NCBI RefSeq assembly: GCF_010731575.1
Contig: NZ_AP022617.1
Coordinates: 4,154,001 to 4,218,000, forward strand
DNA from: Mycolicibacterium monacense
GTDB lineage: Bacteria; Actinomycetota; Actinomycetes; Mycobacteriales; Mycobacteriaceae
DNA: 64,000 nt
Direction: 5' to 3'
Every line of letters begins with the position of its first letter. Positions within the stretch are counted from its first letter, which is position 1. Shown in pieces: positions 29,190 through 38,349 of the stretch. The position numbers and the translations under genes are program-made. A model generated the notes under the pieces. That model was not told where the DNA came from. It worked only from the letters and a program-made list of their open reading frames with translations, and made no database searches.

Positions 29190-29197
29190 GGCCAGCT

Positions 29198-29707
29198 ATG
29201 CCGCGTTCATTCGACTTGGCCGCCGACTACGAGGGCACCGTCGAAGATGTCCACCGGGCGTTCAGCGACCAGCGGTACTGGCTGGCACGGCTGGCCGACT
29301 CCGGCGCCGACCACGCCACGCTCGACGGGATGACCGTCGGCGAGGACGGGAGCATCGACGTCACGACCACGCAGACGCTGCGCGCCGACCGGCTGCCCGG
29401 TGTGGTGGCCCAGTTCCACCGCGGCGATCTGGAGATCCAGCGGGAGGAGACGTGGACCGGCGTGCGGGACGGCCGGGCCACCGCGACGGTCACCGGTTCC
29501 ATCCCCGGGGCCCCGGTCACGCTGAACGGGACGGCGGTGCTGTCGCCCGGCGCCTCCGGCGGTTCGCGGCTGGAACTCAAGGCCACCGTGGAGGTGCGTG
29601 TGCCGCTCGTCGGCGGCAAGATCGAGAACTTCATCGGCAACGGTCTGGTCGACCTGATCATCGCCGAGCAACGGTTCACCACGGTGTGGATCACCGAGAA
29701 CGTCTGA
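29198..29707 (+). CDS. DUF2505 protein (Rv0481c-like)
   Basis: 169 residues: MPRSFDLAADYEGTVEDVHR, central GSIPGAPVTLNGTAVLS and a C-terminal VRVPLVGGKIENFIGNGLVD. This is the DUF2505 pattern, a START-like/SRPBCC fold of unknown ligand found in mycobacteria. It is the first of two tandem paralogues. The leaderless -10 supports the ATG at 29198. Confidence 0.85.
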   Translation: MPRSFDLAADYEGTVEDVHRAFSDQRYWLARLADSGADHATLDGMTVGEDGSIDVTTTQTLRADRLPGVVAQFHRGDLEIQREETWTGVRDGRATATVTGSIPGAPVTLNGTAVLSPGASGGSRLELKATVEVRVPLVGGKIENFIGNGLVDLIIAEQRFTTVWITENV

Positions 29708-29730
29708 CCTGACGCGTACCGTGAGTCCCC

Positions 29731-30246
29731 ATGGGACGGCGGATGGAGCACACCGTCGCGTTCGATGCGCCCGCCGCACACGTCCACGCGCAGTTCACCT
29801 CCGAGGACTACTGGCGCGAGCTGACCGACGTGTACCGCGCACTCAACCCGCGCACCGAGCTGACGCTGTTCCGCTCGGACGCGCGTGGCACCGACATCGC
29901 GTTGCGTCAGGTGATGCCGCGCGACGATCTGCCGCCGGTCGCGCGCAAGGTGATGCCCGTCGACCTGGTGATCACCCGTGAACAGCACTTCGATCCGTTC
30001 GACGACGGCGCCGCGTGCGCCCATGGCAGGTTCGCCGCCACGATGCCGCGCGCACCGGGCCGGCTCGAGGGCCGCTACGAACTGTCCGACACCCCGGCCG
30101 GCAGCCGGTTACTGGTGCACAGCACCTGCAAGGTCTCCATACCGCTGGTCGGCGGCACGCTCGAAGACCTCATCCTGACCAATATGCGCACCCTCTTCGA
30201 CGGTGAACAACGCTTCACCGCCGAACGGGTCTCCGGCCGCCGCTGA
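29731..30246 (+). CDS. DUF2505 protein, tandem paralogue
   Basis: 171 residues, about the same length and layout as the preceding gene: EHTVAFDAPAAHVHAQFTSE at the start and VSIPLVGGTLEDLILTNMRT near the end, matching VRVPLVGGKIENFIGNGLVD there. Identity is otherwise low, so the duplication is old or the copies diverged fast. A TACCGT at 29717-29722 ends 8 nt before the ATG at 29731, giving it its own promoter; the ATG four codons later is an alternative. Confidence 0.8.
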   Translation: MGRRMEHTVAFDAPAAHVHAQFTSEDYWRELTDVYRALNPRTELTLFRSDARGTDIALRQVMPRDDLPPVARKVMPVDLVITREQHFDPFDDGAACAHGRFAATMPRAPGRLEGRYELSDTPAGSRLLVHSTCKVSIPLVGGTLEDLILTNMRTLFDGEQRFTAERVSGRR

Positions 30247-30252
30247 CAGCCG

Positions 30253-31044
30253 ATGACGCAGAGTCCGAACGCCCCGATCGGTGTCCTCACCCGCGGCACC
30301 ACCGGGCACAACCGGCTGCGCCGCAGCGACCGCTGGCTTATGCACTCGCCGCGTGTGCGCACCGCGTTGCGGTCGGCCGCCGATCCGCTCGTCGTCGACC
30401 TCGGCTACGGCGCGCTGCCGATCACCACCCTGGAGTTGGCGTCACGGCTGCGGTCGGTGCGCCCAGACGCGCGGGTGGTCGGTCTGGAGATCCATCCCGA
30501 GCGGGTGGCGGCCGCCCGCGCCGCCGCGCCGTCGGATGTGGAGTTCGCGCTGGGCGGTTTCGAACTGGCCGGGCTGCGGCCGGTGCTGGTGCGCGCGTTC
30601 AACGTGCTGCGCCAGTATCCGGTCGACGCGGTGGCCGGGGCGTGGGAGGTCATGCGGAGCCGGTTGGCGCCCGGCGGTCTGATCGTCGACGGCACCTGCG
30701 ACGAACTCGGGCGCCGGTGCGCCTGGGTGCTGCTCGACGCCGTCGGACCGGTCAGCTTCACGCTGGCGTGCGATCCGTTCGCCATCGAGCGCCCGTCCGA
30801 TCTCGCCGAACGCCTCCCCAAGGTGCTGATCCACCACAACGTGCCCGGTCAGCCCATCCACCGGCTGCTCGCCGCTGCGGACCGGGCGTGGGCCAGCGTG
30901 GCGGGCCACGGCGTGTTCGGCCCGCGGATCCGCTGGCGCGCGATGCTGAATCTGCTTGCCGCAGAAGGGTTTCCGGTCGAGCCGCCGCGGCGACGGATGC
31001 GTGACGGGGTGCTCACCGTGCCGTGGTCAACGGTCGCGCCGTGA
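30253..31044 (+). CDS. Class I SAM-dependent methyltransferase
   Basis: 263 residues. SAM-binding motif I is VVDLGYGALPITTLELAS, followed by an acidic VVGLEIHPERVAAARAA and RSRLAPGGLIVDGTCDELG. The rest has no substrate signature. It follows the second DUF2505 gene by six nt and may share its transcript. Its last 32 bp overlap the convergent symporter gene. Confidence 0.8.
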   Translation: MTQSPNAPIGVLTRGTTGHNRLRRSDRWLMHSPRVRTALRSAADPLVVDLGYGALPITTLELASRLRSVRPDARVVGLEIHPERVAAARAAAPSDVEFALGGFELAGLRPVLVRAFNVLRQYPVDAVAGAWEVMRSRLAPGGLIVDGTCDELGRRCAWVLLDAVGPVSFTLACDPFAIERPSDLAERLPKVLIHHNVPGQPIHRLLAAADRAWASVAGHGVFGPRIRWRAMLNLLAAEGFPVEPPRRRMRDGVLTVPWSTVAP

Positions 31045-32542
31045 CCGGTTCGGCGGCGAGCGCGTCGTCGAGGTCCTCGGCCATCTGGATGTCGAGTCCC
31101 CGGATCGGCGCGGCCGGGGTGACGAGGGCGACGACGACGTAGGTGGCCAGCGATGCGGCGAACGCGATGAACGTCGGCCACCCGTCGAACGTCGCGTCGA
31201 ACACGCCGTTGGGGATGTAGAGGATCGTGTTGTCGAGGCCGTACATCGTCGGCGTCATCACGAACAGCACCAGCCGCACCGACAGGCCCACGACGATCGA
31301 CGCCAGCGCCGCCGTCGACGTGCCCTTGCGCCACACCAGACCGAGGATGAACGGGACCACCAGGCAGGCGAGCAGCAGGTCGAACGCCAGGGTGAGCAGG
31401 ATCCCGGTCTGCTTGACGTAGATCGCGATCGCGATGGCCAGCAGCGTCACCGGGACCATCGCGATCCGGGTGGCGCGCAGCAGCGGATCCGGTTGTCCCG
31501 GCACGTGCGTCCGCCGCACGCCGCCGAGATTGCGCACGCACACGTTGGAGATGGCGAGGATCGCGCCGTTGGCGGTGCTCATGGACGCGCCGACCAACCC
31601 GCACAGCACCAGGATCGTCAACGCCAGCGGCGCATAGCCGTCGAGCAGCACCAGCAGGATCGGCCCATCGAGGTCGCCGGGCAGGAACGCCCTGGCCGAC
31701 AGCACGACCAACCCGAACGGCACGCAGATCGCGACCACCCCGGCCGCGGCGCCGAAGCACGCGCGGCGGGCGGTCTCGGGCGACTTCGCGGCGAAGACCC
31801 GCTGCATGAAGTCGATCGCCACGATGTCGCCGATCCCCAGCGCGATCAGCGTCGCCCAGTTGACCGTGGCGCCCTGCGCCGGATCGGTCATCTGACCGAG
31901 ATCGAGCGGACCCATCCCCTCTTCGATCGCCAGGCCATGGGTGAGGACCATCCAGATCAGCAGCCCCATCGCCCCGACCAGGATCATCGCCATCTGGATG
32001 ATCGCGGTGTACGCGTCGGCCAACAGCCCGCCGGTCCCGGTGTAGGCGACGGCCAGCGCGGCGATGACGACCGTGCCCAGCCAGTACGGGATGCCGAGGA
32101 AGTAGTTGAACAGGAACCCGCCCGCGACCAGGTTCCCCGCCACCAGGATGCAGAAGCCGATCATCAGCATCACCGAGGCGGCGACCTCCACGCCGCGGCC
32201 GAACCGCAGGCGGTAGTAGTCGGGGAACGACGTCAGGCCCATCCGGTTCATCGGCTTGGCGAAGAACAGACCGGTGAACAACAGACACAGCGCGAGCCCC
32301 AGCGGCAGACACGCACCGGCCCAGAAGCCGAACTCCGACGCCAGGTCGGTGTTGCCGAGCGTCGCGTTGGTGTCGACCGCCGAACCCATCAGCGCGCCGC
32401 CGACGAGTATCAGCGGCAGCGTCCGGCCGCCGACGAGGAAGTTGGCGCTGTCACCCGCGATCCGCCGGGACACCAGGAAGCCGACGAGCACCACCACGGC
32501 GATGCTGACACCCACGCCGAAGAGCACCATCGGCCCAGACAA
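31013..32542 (-). CDS. Sodium:solute symporter (SSF) family transporter
   Basis: 509 residues with about 13 hydrophobic helices. SSF features are the N-terminal FLVGGRTLPLILVGGALMGS, LTSFPDYYRLRFGRGVEVAA (the family's PxYYxxRFG-like block) and a later VAIDFMQRVFAAKSPETARR. Such carriers import a sugar, amino acid, carboxylate or proline with Na+. The hydrophilic C-terminus ends EPVTARPLTTAR. Substrate cannot be told. Its 3' end overlaps the methyltransferase gene tail to tail. Confidence 0.88.
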   Translation of the reverse strand: MSGPMVLFGVGVSIAVVVLVGFLVSRRIAGDSANFLVGGRTLPLILVGGALMGSAVDTNATLGNTDLASEFGFWAGACLPLGLALCLLFTGLFFAKPMNRMGLTSFPDYYRLRFGRGVEVAASVMLMIGFCILVAGNLVAGGFLFNYFLGIPYWLGTVVIAALAVAYTGTGGLLADAYTAIIQMAMILVGAMGLLIWMVLTHGLAIEEGMGPLDLGQMTDPAQGATVNWATLIALGIGDIVAIDFMQRVFAAKSPETARRACFGAAAGVVAICVPFGLVVLSARAFLPGDLDGPILLVLLDGYAPLALTILVLCGLVGASMSTANGAILAISNVCVRNLGGVRRTHVPGQPDPLLRATRIAMVPVTLLAIAIAIYVKQTGILLTLAFDLLLACLVVPFILGLVWRKGTSTAALASIVVGLSVRLVLFVMTPTMYGLDNTILYIPNGVFDATFDGWPTFIAFAASLATYVVVALVTPAAPIRGLDIQMAEDLDDALAAEPVTARPLTTAR

Positions 32543-32605
32543 ACCCCGCGCGGTTACAGCGGTTCGCGAGCGGGGTTAAGCGCGTGTTGCGAACGACGGC
32601 GGCCG

Positions 32606-32611
32606 TAGGCT
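32606..32611 (+). promoter_or_regulatory. Candidate -10 box of leaderless amidohydrolase gene
   Basis: TAGGCT fits TANNNT and ends 6 nt before the ATG at 32618, supporting that start over the in-frame ATG at 32630. Confidence 0.4.
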
Positions 32612-32617
32612 TGGCAC

Positions 32618-33445
32618 ATGTCCGGAGCCATGCGGATCGCCTGCGCACAGATCGCCGCGGGCACCGACCCGGCGGCCAACCTCGAGGTGCTCGAGGACCA
32701 CACCGGCCGCGCCGTCGACGCCGGTGCGCAACTGGTGCTGTTCCCCGAGGCGACGATGTGCCGGTTCGGGGTGCCGCTGGCGCCGGTCGCCGAACCGCTC
32801 GACGGGCCGTGGGCGTCGGCGGTGCGGTCGATCGCCGAACGGGCCGGCGTCACCGTCGTCGCCGGCATGTTCACCCCCAGCGGCGACGGTCGCGTCCTCA
32901 ACACGTTGATCGCGACCGGCGGCGGAGTCGACACCCACTACCACAAGATCCACCTCTACGACGCGTTCGGCTTTCGCGAATCCCGAACGGTCGCACCGGG
33001 TTCGGAGCCCGCCACGATCACCGTCGCGGGTGTCGAGGTCGGCCTCACGACGTGTTACGACATCCGCTTCCCCGAGCTCTACGTCGAGCTGGCGCGCCGC
33101 GGCGCCCAGCTGATCACCGTCCACGCCTCGTGGGGTGCGGGGCCCGGCAAGCTCGACCAGTGGACCCTGCTGGCGCGGGCCCGGGCGCTGGACACCACCG
33201 GCTACCTCGCCGCCGTCGACCAGGCCTATCCCGGCGACGAGGTGGCTGCCTCCGGACCGACCGGGATCGGCGGCAGCCTGGTCGCCTCGGCGACCGGAGA
33301 GGTGGTGGTCAGCGCGGGTGCGGACCCGCAGCTGATGGTCGCCGACCTCGACCTCGACGCGGCGCGCAATGTGCGCGAGACCATCGCGGTGCTGAACAAC
33401 CGCGCGGAGGTCGACTCACCCGGTAGGGCAGAATCGCGGGCGTGA
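32618..33445 (+). CDS. Nitrilase-superfamily (carbon-nitrogen) amidohydrolase, Rv0480c-like
   Basis: 275 residues. The Glu-Lys-Cys triad is intact: E44 in LVLFPEATMCRFG, K110 in THYHKIHLYDAFGF and C146 in GLTTCYDIRFPELY. The closest functional pattern is Nit-type amidase (deaminated glutathione amidase or omega-amidase), but mycobacteria use mycothiol, so another amide substrate is likely. The stop overlaps the next gene's GTG by four bases. Confidence 0.9.
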   Translation: MSGAMRIACAQIAAGTDPAANLEVLEDHTGRAVDAGAQLVLFPEATMCRFGVPLAPVAEPLDGPWASAVRSIAERAGVTVVAGMFTPSGDGRVLNTLIATGGGVDTHYHKIHLYDAFGFRESRTVAPGSEPATITVAGVEVGLTTCYDIRFPELYVELARRGAQLITVHASWGAGPGKLDQWTLLARARALDTTGYLAAVDQAYPGDEVAASGPTGIGGSLVASATGEVVVSAGADPQLMVADLDLDAARNVRETIAVLNNRAEVDSPGRAESRA

Positions 33446-34314
33446 CTGATCCCTGGGCCCGTCCGGCCGACCAGCAGCCAGTCCCGCCTCCCCCGCCGTT
33501 CCCGCAGGGTGCGCCGCCGTCGGCGCCCGGCCCGGGAGCGGAACCACCGAAGGAACGCGGCTCTCTCCTGGCCAAGGTCAAGGACATGTTCAGCGATCCG
33601 CTGTCCATCGTGCTGGCCGTGGTCATCGTGGTGGCGCTCACCGCGGCCGGCCTGCTCGGTGGGGAGTTGTACGCCCGCAACCGGGCCGACGACGTGGTCT
33701 CCCGCGTCGTGTCCTGCGTCGTCGAGGACGAGGCCACCGCATCGTTCGGTGCGATGCCGCCGTTCCTGCTGCAGCACATGACCGGCCACTACACGAACAT
33801 CGACATCGAGACCGCGGGTAACCAGATCCGCGACGCCAAGGGTATGAAGGTCGGCATCGACATCCAGGACGTCCGGCTCGAGGACACCGCGAACTCCAGC
33901 GGCACCATCGGCTCGCTGTCCGCGAACATCACCTGGTCGTCCGAGGGCATCACCCAGACCGTCCAGGACGCGATCCCGCTGTTCGGCAGCTTCCTGAACG
34001 GGGTGAGCACCAACCCGTCGGCGGGCACCATCGAACTCGAGGGCGCGCTCGGCAGCATCGTCGCCAAACCGCAGGTCAGCAATGGTGGCATCACCCTGCA
34101 GGTGCAGCAGCTCTCCGGGCTCGGGTTCACCCTCCCGCGCGAAGCCGTGCAGCCCGCGCTCGACGCCTTCACCTCGGGGTTGACCCAGAACTACCCGATG
34201 GACATCAAGGCGCAGAGCGTCGAGGTCACCGACACCGGCGTGACGGCATTGTTCTCGACGCAGAACGCCGAAATCCCGAAGAGCGGCGAGGACCCCTGCT
34301 TCAACGGGCTCTGA
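33442..34314 (+). CDS. DUF2993 (LmeA-type) membrane-anchored protein
   Basis: 290 residues. A Pro-rich cytoplasmic N-terminus (about 1-45) precedes one membrane helix (LSIVLAVVIVVALTAAGLLGG) and a large extracytoplasmic domain ending in a Cys-containing tail (GEDPCFNGL). The domain shows the DUF2993 pattern (GHYTNIDIETAGNQIRDAKG, SAGTIELEGALGSIVAKPQV). A related mycobacterial protein, LmeA, binds phospholipid and affects lipomannan; a similar lipid-binding role is inferred only. GTG start overlaps the amidohydrolase stop. Confidence 0.82.
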   Translation: MTDPWARPADQQPVPPPPPFPQGAPPSAPGPGAEPPKERGSLLAKVKDMFSDPLSIVLAVVIVVALTAAGLLGGELYARNRADDVVSRVVSCVVEDEATASFGAMPPFLLQHMTGHYTNIDIETAGNQIRDAKGMKVGIDIQDVRLEDTANSSGTIGSLSANITWSSEGITQTVQDAIPLFGSFLNGVSTNPSAGTIELEGALGSIVAKPQVSNGGITLQVQQLSGLGFTLPREAVQPALDAFTSGLTQNYPMDIKAQSVEVTDTGVTALFSTQNAEIPKSGEDPCFNGL

Positions 34315-34321
34315 GCCCGGT

Positions 34322-35002
34322 TCAGTCCAGATCGTCGAGTACGGCGCGGGTGGCCGACAGACCCAACCGGGTCGCCCCCGCGTCGAGCATCGCGATCGCG
34401 TCGGCGGCGGTGCGGATGCCACCGCTGGCCTTGACCTCGACCTGCGGTCCGACCGCCGCGACCATGATCTCGACCGCGCCCGCCGAAGCGCCGCCGAGCG
34501 GGTGGAACCCCGTCGAGGTCTTGACGTATTCGGCGCCGACGGCCTTGGCGGCCAGACACGTGTCGACGAGCACGTCGCGGCCGCCGAGTTCGAGCAGCGC
34601 GGCCGATTCCACGATCACCTTGAGCAGGGTGCGCTCGCCGATCGCGGCGCGCACCGCGGCGATGTCGGCACGCACCGCGTCGATGTCACCGGCCAGGGCG
34701 GCGCCGACGTCGATCACCATGTCGATCTCGTCGGCTCCGGCGGCGACGGCGAGCGCGGCCTCGTGTGCCTTGACGGCCGGGAGGTGCTTACCGGAGGGAA
34801 AGCCGACGACGGCCGCGATCTTGGTACTGAACGGGCGCATGCGGACGGCGGCGGGCACCATCGACGGCGATACGCAGGCGGCGTAGACGCCGAGTGCCTC
34901 GGCCTCCTCCACGAGCGCCTCGACGTCCCCCTCGCCGGCCTCCGGTTTGAGGAGCGTGTGGTCGACGAGTCCGGCCACGCGTTCGCGGGTCCACCCGCCC
35001 AT
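34322..35002 (-). CDS. deoC: Deoxyribose-phosphate aldolase
   Basis: 226 residues, TIM barrel class I aldolase. The Schiff-base lysine is K161 in [14 protein letters not shown], the proton-relay lysine K191 in [16 protein letters not shown] and D94 in [12 protein letters not shown]. It splits 2-deoxyribose-5-phosphate into glyceraldehyde-3-phosphate and acetaldehyde. The ATG at 35002 shares its A with the TGA of the upstream gene, fixing the start. Confidence 0.96.
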   Translation of the reverse strand: MGGWTRERVAGLVDHTLLKPEAGEGDVEALVEEAEALGVYAACVSPSMVPAAVRMRPFSTKIAAVVGFPSGKHLPAVKAHEAALAVAAGADEIDMVIDVGAALAGDIDAVRADIAAVRAAIGERTLLKVIVESAALLELGGRDVLVDTCLAAKAVGAEYVKTSTGFHPLGGASAGAVEIMVAAVGPQVEVKASGGIRTAADAIAMLDAGATRLGLSATRAVLDDLD

Positions 35003-35418
35003 CAGAACGGCTCTTCGGTGCCGCCGGGATTGCAGCCGGCGGCCACCATCTGCTCGACGGGGACCTCCGGTCGCCACGGCTCGAGGTTCCAGCTCGTCTT
35101 ACCGGGTGCGGCGAACTCCGCGAACTGCCAGTGGCAGTCGAACTGTTCCCGCATCCCGGGGATGGCGGCGTCGGGCGAGGCGGCGAGCACCTCGGCCCAG
35201 GCGTGTTCGGCTTCGGCGACGGTGCCGACCTGGCCTGCGGCCCGCCGGCCCGCGGTCGTCGGGTAGACGCGCAGGCTCGACAGATCGCCCCACTTCGCCC
35301 ACGTGACATGGTCGATGTAGGGCGGTGGCGGGGCGGGTTGAGCGGCCGCGACCGGCGACAGGCTCATCGACAGCGGCAGGACCAGGGCCGCCGTCACGGC
35401 GGCCAGGAAGTAGCGCAC
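35002..35418 (-). CDS. Secreted DUF2599-like protein (Rv0477-like)
   Basis: 138 residues from GTG at 35418. The N-terminus is a signal peptide, [20 protein letters not shown], with cleavage likely after SPVAAAQ. The mature part has [20 protein letters not shown], two cysteines ([14 protein letters not shown]) that can form a disulfide, and W-rich segments as in DUF2599 secreted proteins. Function unknown. The longer upstream frame is rejected because it buries the signal peptide. Confidence 0.75.
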   Translation of the reverse strand: MRYFLAAVTAALVLPLSMSLSPVAAAQPAPPPPYIDHVTWAKWGDLSSLRVYPTTAGRRAAGQVGTVAEAEHAWAEVLAASPDAAIPGMREQFDCHWQFAEFAAPGKTSWNLEPWRPEVPVEQMVAAGCNPGGTEEPF

Positions 35419-35422
35419 GGAC

Positions 35423-35707
35423 CTACCGCGACTTTCCCTGGATCTCGAGGATCTTGGGCCGCACGTCGACCAGGTAGACACCCGCCGCGCAGGCGCACAC
35501 CGCGGCGCCGAACGCGTCGCGGAACAGCAGCAGGATCAGGACACCGCCGCCGAGGATGGCCAGCCATACCGGCTTGGTGAGTTTCCCGGCCGCGGTGTAG
35601 GCGTCGGGACGCTGGATCGCGGCGTGGACGAACGAGTACACGCCGACGACCAACACGATCAGAACGAGACCCAAGACGATGACGCCCGCAAGGTCGGCAA
35701 GTATCAC
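35423..35707 (-). CDS. DUF2516 membrane protein (Rv0476-like)
   Basis: 94 residues with two to three hydrophobic segments (about 3-27, 47-61, 64-82) and a motif [20 protein letters not shown] typical of DUF2516. The two cysteines in AAVCACAAG lie in the last helix. Four nt separate it from the secreted protein gene. Function unknown. Confidence 0.8.
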   Translation of the reverse strand: MILADLAGVIVLGLVLIVLVVGVYSFVHAAIQRPDAYTAAGKLTKPVWLAILGGGVLILLLFRDAFGAAVCACAAGVYLVDVRPKILEIQGKSR

Positions 35708-35749
35708 CTCACCAGCCTATGCGGGCGTCATCCTTCGGTCGAATTCGAC

Positions 35750-36361
35750 TTACTTCTGGGTGACCTTCTTGGCCGGAGCCTTCTTGGCCGGAGCCTTCTT
35801 CGCGGGAGCCTTCTTGGCCGGGGCCTTCTTGGCCGCCGCCTTGACCGGCTCGGCGGTCTCCTCGGTCTTCTTCGGCAGTTCGACACCGACGAGCTTGGCG
35901 GCGCGCTCACCGACGGCGCGGGTCTGCGTCGCCACGTTGCCCAGCGCCTGCTCGGTCAGCTCGACGGCCTGGTCGGTGTAGGTCTCGACCCGGTTGGCGG
36001 CGTCGGTGAAGCCGGGCTGGCTGCGCAGCCGCTCGAGTGCGGCCTCGCCACGCTCGACGAGCTTGGCGTAGGTGCTCTGCGCGGCCTCGGCGTAGCCCTC
36101 GGCGGCACGGCGCAGCTCGTCGGCGGTCAGCCGCTCCCGCAGCTCGGTGACCTGCGTCGGAAGCTCTTCCTGCAGTTTGTTGATGCGGGCCCGGCTCTCC
36201 TCGACGCGGCTGTTCGCGTCGGTGCGGGCCTCTTCGGCGCGGTCACGCAGGCTCGCGACGATCTCGTTGACGGTGGCCAGCGCCAGATCGGCGGCGCCGA
36301 CGGCGGCGAGCAGCGGGGCCTTGAGGTCTTCGATGTCGACCTGGGGGTTCTTCTCAGCCAT
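35750..36361 (-). CDS. hbhA: Heparin-binding haemagglutinin HbhA
   Basis: 203 residues. Long amphipathic helix (about 10-165, coiled coil) is followed by a Lys/Ala/Pro tail of KKAPA units (about 175-203) that binds heparan sulfate in the M. tuberculosis homologue. There is no signal peptide, as known for HbhA, although it reaches the cell surface; it also associates with intracellular lipid and the growing cell pole. AAAGGA upstream gives a clear ribosome site. The start overlaps the XRE gene stop by eight bases. Confidence 0.95.
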   Translation of the reverse strand: MAEKNPQVDIEDLKAPLLAAVGAADLALATVNEIVASLRDRAEEARTDANSRVEESRARINKLQEELPTQVTELRERLTADELRRAAEGYAEAAQSTYAKLVERGEAALERLRSQPGFTDAANRVETYTDQAVELTEQALGNVATQTRAVGERAAKLVGVELPKKTEETAEPVKAAAKKAPAKKAPAKKAPAKKAPAKKVTQK

Positions 36362-36839
36362 GGTGGATGTCCTTTCGGGAATCTTCGGGTGTGGTTTCTA
36401 GTGCGCGTTGGATCGGGTCGCCACTGATCGGTGTGTGTGCAGTCGTCGGCTCCTCGTCTACTTCGCTTCCGGCTACCTCGTTCTGCTGGCAGAACGACGT
36501 GTAGATGTCGAGCAGCACCTGCTTCTGCCGCTCGGTGATCGCCGTGTCGCTGAGGATGGCGTCGCGGACCTGTCCGGCCTCGCTGGGTTCGAGGATCCCG
36601 GCTCGCACGTAGAGCACTTCGGCCGAGACCCGCAACGCCTTGGCGATCTGGTTGAGCACATCGGCGGACGGTTTCCGCAATCCCCGCTCGATCTGACTGA
36701 GATAGGGATTGCTGACACCGGCCTTCTCCGCCAGCTGCCGCACGGACACCTGCGCCGCTTCTCGCTGGCTCCGGATGAAGCTGCCGATGTCCTGAGCGGC
36801 GTTGGTCACCACGGCGGCAAGATTCTCGTCCTGCGACAT
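36354..36839 (-). CDS. XRE-family helix-turn-helix regulator (Rv0474-like)
   Basis: 161 residues from MSQDENL at 36839. [43 protein letters not shown]. The C-terminal half is acidic ([19 protein letters not shown]) and has a helical [20 protein letters not shown]. Located directly upstream of hbhA and overlapping it, it may control hbhA. Upstream in-frame starts add a non-conserved leader and are rejected. Confidence 0.88.
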   Translation of the reverse strand: MSQDENLAAVVTNAAQDIGSFIRSQREAAQVSVRQLAEKAGVSNPYLSQIERGLRKPSADVLNQIAKALRVSAEVLYVRAGILEPSEAGQVRDAILSDTAITERQKQVLLDIYTSFCQQNEVAGSEVDEEPTTAHTPISGDPIQRALETTPEDSRKDIHHG

Positions 36840-36934
36840 TGGGTGACAACCCCCTCGAAACGCGGGTATCCGATCAACGACATCACCAACCGTACGCGGG
36901 GGTGCTAACTTTTGCAAGCACTAGCTAGCGCAGG

Positions 36935-38257
36935 TCAGAACAGTAGCTGAGCTATCGAATAGATGACGAGGCCCGCGAGCGACCCGACGACGGTGCCGTT
37001 GATCCGGATGAACTGCAGATCGCGGCCGACGTGCAATTCGATGCGGCTGCTGGCCTCGTCGGCGTCCCAGCGCTCGATGGTGTCGGTGACGATCGTGGTG
37101 ATCTCGGCGCCGTACTCGCCGACCACGTGCTGGGCGCCGCGGATGATCCAGTTGTCCACCTTGTCCCGCAGCTCGGCGTCGTCGCGCAAACTCTCACCGA
37201 TGCGCATGACGGAGTCGGCGATGCGGGCACGCAACGTCGACGACGGATCGTCGACCGATTCGAAGATGATGCGCTTGGCCGCGCTCCACGCCGTCTCCGC
37301 GGCCCGCGCCACCTCGTCGCGGGCCATGATCTGCTCTTTGACGTTCTCCGCGCGCTCGATGGTGGCGTCATCGTTCTGCAGGTCATCGGCGAATTCGAAC
37401 AGGAACTTGGTCGCCGACCGGCGCAGCTCGTGGTCTGGGTTGCGGCGCACCTTGTCGGTGAAGTCCATCAGCTCACGGTGGATCCGGTCGCCCACCAGGT
37501 GGTCGACCCAGCGCGGCGACCACGTCGGCGAATCACGCTCGATCACCCGCTCGATGACCTCGCCCGCGTTCAGCGACCACTCGAACGCCCGGTCGGCGAG
37601 CAGTTGGATGAGCGCCTCCTGACGCCCCTCCTGCAGCAGCTGCGAGAGCACCCGGCCCACCGGCGGACCCCACTGCGGTTCGGCGATCCGCTTGACGATC
37701 ATCCGGTCGAGGACCTGCTGGACGTCCTCGTCGCGCAGCATCTCCACCAGCACCCGCAGCACGTTGGAGGCCTCCGTGGCCACACGTTCGGCGTGCGAAC
37801 GGTCGGAGAGCCACTTGCCCAGACGGCCCGCCACCTCGGCGCTCCGCAGCTTGGTCTCGACGTTCTCCCGCGACAGGAAGTTCTCCCGGATGAACTCGCC
37901 GAGACCCTCGCCGAGCTGGTCCTTCTTACGTTTGATGATCGCGGTGTGCGGGATCGGGATGCCCAGCGGATGCTTGAACAGCGCGGTGACCGCGAACCAG
38001 TCGGCGAGCGCACCGACCATGCCGGCCTCGGCGGCGGCCCGCACGTAGCCGATCCACGGGGCGGCGGTCCCCTGCGACTGCGCCCAGGTGCAGACCAGGA
38101 AGATCACCGTGGCCCCGAGCAGGAACCCCAGTGCGACGGTTTTCATGCGCCGCAGACCGCGACGGCGTTCGGCGTCGGCGGCCGAGTCCGCGCCCGCGAT
38201 CGCCTCGGCGAAGCTGGGCCGTTCGGACTGCTGTGTTGATACCACGGGTTCCATCAT
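36935..38257 (-). CDS. DUF445 membrane-associated protein
   Basis: 440 residues. Two helices near the N-terminus (about 42-62 and 75-97) with the motif AEAGMVGALADWFAVTALFK, then the DUF445 signature HPLGIPIPHTAIIKRKKDQL GEGLGEFI, a long helical region, and a C-terminal hydrophobic segment (NGTVVGSLAGLVIYSIAQLL). The family is widespread and uncharacterised. It starts 92 nt from the divergent TetR gene. Confidence 0.88.
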   Translation of the reverse strand: MMEPVVSTQQSERPSFAEAIAGADSAADAERRRGLRRMKTVALGFLLGATVIFLVCTWAQSQGTAAPWIGYVRAAAEAGMVGALADWFAVTALFKHPLGIPIPHTAIIKRKKDQLGEGLGEFIRENFLSRENVETKLRSAEVAGRLGKWLSDRSHAERVATEASNVLRVLVEMLRDEDVQQVLDRMIVKRIAEPQWGPPVGRVLSQLLQEGRQEALIQLLADRAFEWSLNAGEVIERVIERDSPTWSPRWVDHLVGDRIHRELMDFTDKVRRNPDHELRRSATKFLFEFADDLQNDDATIERAENVKEQIMARDEVARAAETAWSAAKRIIFESVDDPSSTLRARIADSVMRIGESLRDDAELRDKVDNWIIRGAQHVVGEYGAEITTIVTDTIERWDADEASSRIELHVGRDLQFIRINGTVVGSLAGLVIYSIAQLLF

Positions 38258-38349
38258 CCGCTATCCCGTCAGCGCAGCGGTCCGACGCGGCTGTCGGCGC
38301 CGATCCGCCGTAGTATCGAGACGGACTAGTGAACGGGACTACGGGGATA

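Noticed and set aside
31013..31044. Frameshift at the end of the methyltransferase or symporter
   Set aside because: Both proteins look complete; the 32-bp tail-to-tail overlap is common in compact genomes.
35750..35850. Tandem DNA repeat as phase-variation tract
   Set aside because: The Lys/Ala/Pro codon repeats encode the known heparin-binding tail of HbhA in frame; unit length is a multiple of three, so changes would not shift frame.
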